DNA from: Fonsecaea monophora
Lineage: Eukaryota > Ascomycota > Eurotiomycetes > Chaetothyriales > Herpotrichiellaceae
DNA: 64,000 nt
Assembly (NCBI RefSeq): GCF_001642475.1
Contig: NW_019174013.1
Span: forward strand, 1 to 64,000
Direction of reading: 5' to 3'
The notes beneath the pieces were generated by a model, which worked only from the letters and a program-made list of their open reading frames with translations, was not told where the DNA came from and searched no databases. Position numbers and translations under genes: made by a program. The number at the start of each line of letters is the position of its first letter. The first letter of the stretch is position 1. This document shows positions 63,885-64,000 of this stretch, piece after piece.

Positions 63885-64000
63885 AGTATCCAAATCACAC
63901 TCCAAATGTACTTGTACCTGAGTCGGACAAGGATTTCAGGGAATAGATTGGATAGCGGTGATGAGGGTCTCCGATTATGTTCCTTGACAAAATCCTCGTC

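Overview
The window is nuclear DNA of a filamentous ascomycete (Pezizomycotina). The signs are about two dozen eukaryotic genes, many cut by short introns of roughly 47-121 nt with GTAAGT/GTATGT-type donors, fungal-only protein families (a HeLo-like/PigL-type N-terminal domain, tandem T1-type BTB modules), and a supernumerary complex I subunit, which rules out most budding and fission yeasts. Order and genus cannot be fixed from the sequence; a black-yeast or other Eurotiomycete relative is only a guess. No rRNA, convincing tRNA, CRISPR array or intact transposon was found.

Layout. 0-10.5 kb holds accessory-type genes: a protein with a fungal-only domain and a repetitive coiled coil running off the left edge (1-1079, minus), an alpha/beta hydrolase (1704-2858), a HeLo-like-domain protein (4197-5553), a short-chain dehydrogenase (6129-7236) and an amidase (8484-10415). 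11.2-19.5 kb is mostly housekeeping: DNA ligase I (minus) divergent from a RINT1/Tip20 vesicle-tethering subunit, then an ELO-type fatty acid elongase convergent with succinate-semialdehyde dehydrogenase. After a 3.1 kb spacer come an FAD monooxygenase with an unusual tail (22545-24449), a large coilin-like protein (25076-29146) and the ERAD factor HRD3 (29595-32403).

33.2-44.2 kb is compact: PET117 divergent from V-ATPase subunit G (VMA10), a serine lipase, an OSGIN-like flavin monooxygenase, an ECHDC3-like enoyl-CoA hydratase, GPI3 (PIG-A) and the DEAD-box helicase DBP6. Then 8.5 kb (44.2-52.7 kb) carries no gene I can support. The right part has a tandem-BTB protein, a glutathione S-transferase, a small complex I subunit (B15/NDUFB4-like), a GNAT acetyltransferase and the 25S rRNA m5C methyltransferase RCM1.

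There is no single biosynthetic cluster. Functional threads recur: the endomembrane system (TIP20, ELO, HRD3, GPI3, VMA10), mitochondria (PET117, complex I subunit), ribosome and RNA biology (DBP6, RCM1, coilin-like), and redox or detoxification enzymes. PET117, VMA10 and the complex I subunit are so fragmented by introns that they had to be rebuilt from splice signals; all joins given here are manual predictions. The most noteworthy items are the coilin-like protein with both terminal domains, the repeat-bearing orphan protein at the left edge, the micro-exons of VMA10, a foldable intergenic element near 38.6 kb, and a dispersed TAGGTAGG/CCTAGGTA word seen in many spacers.
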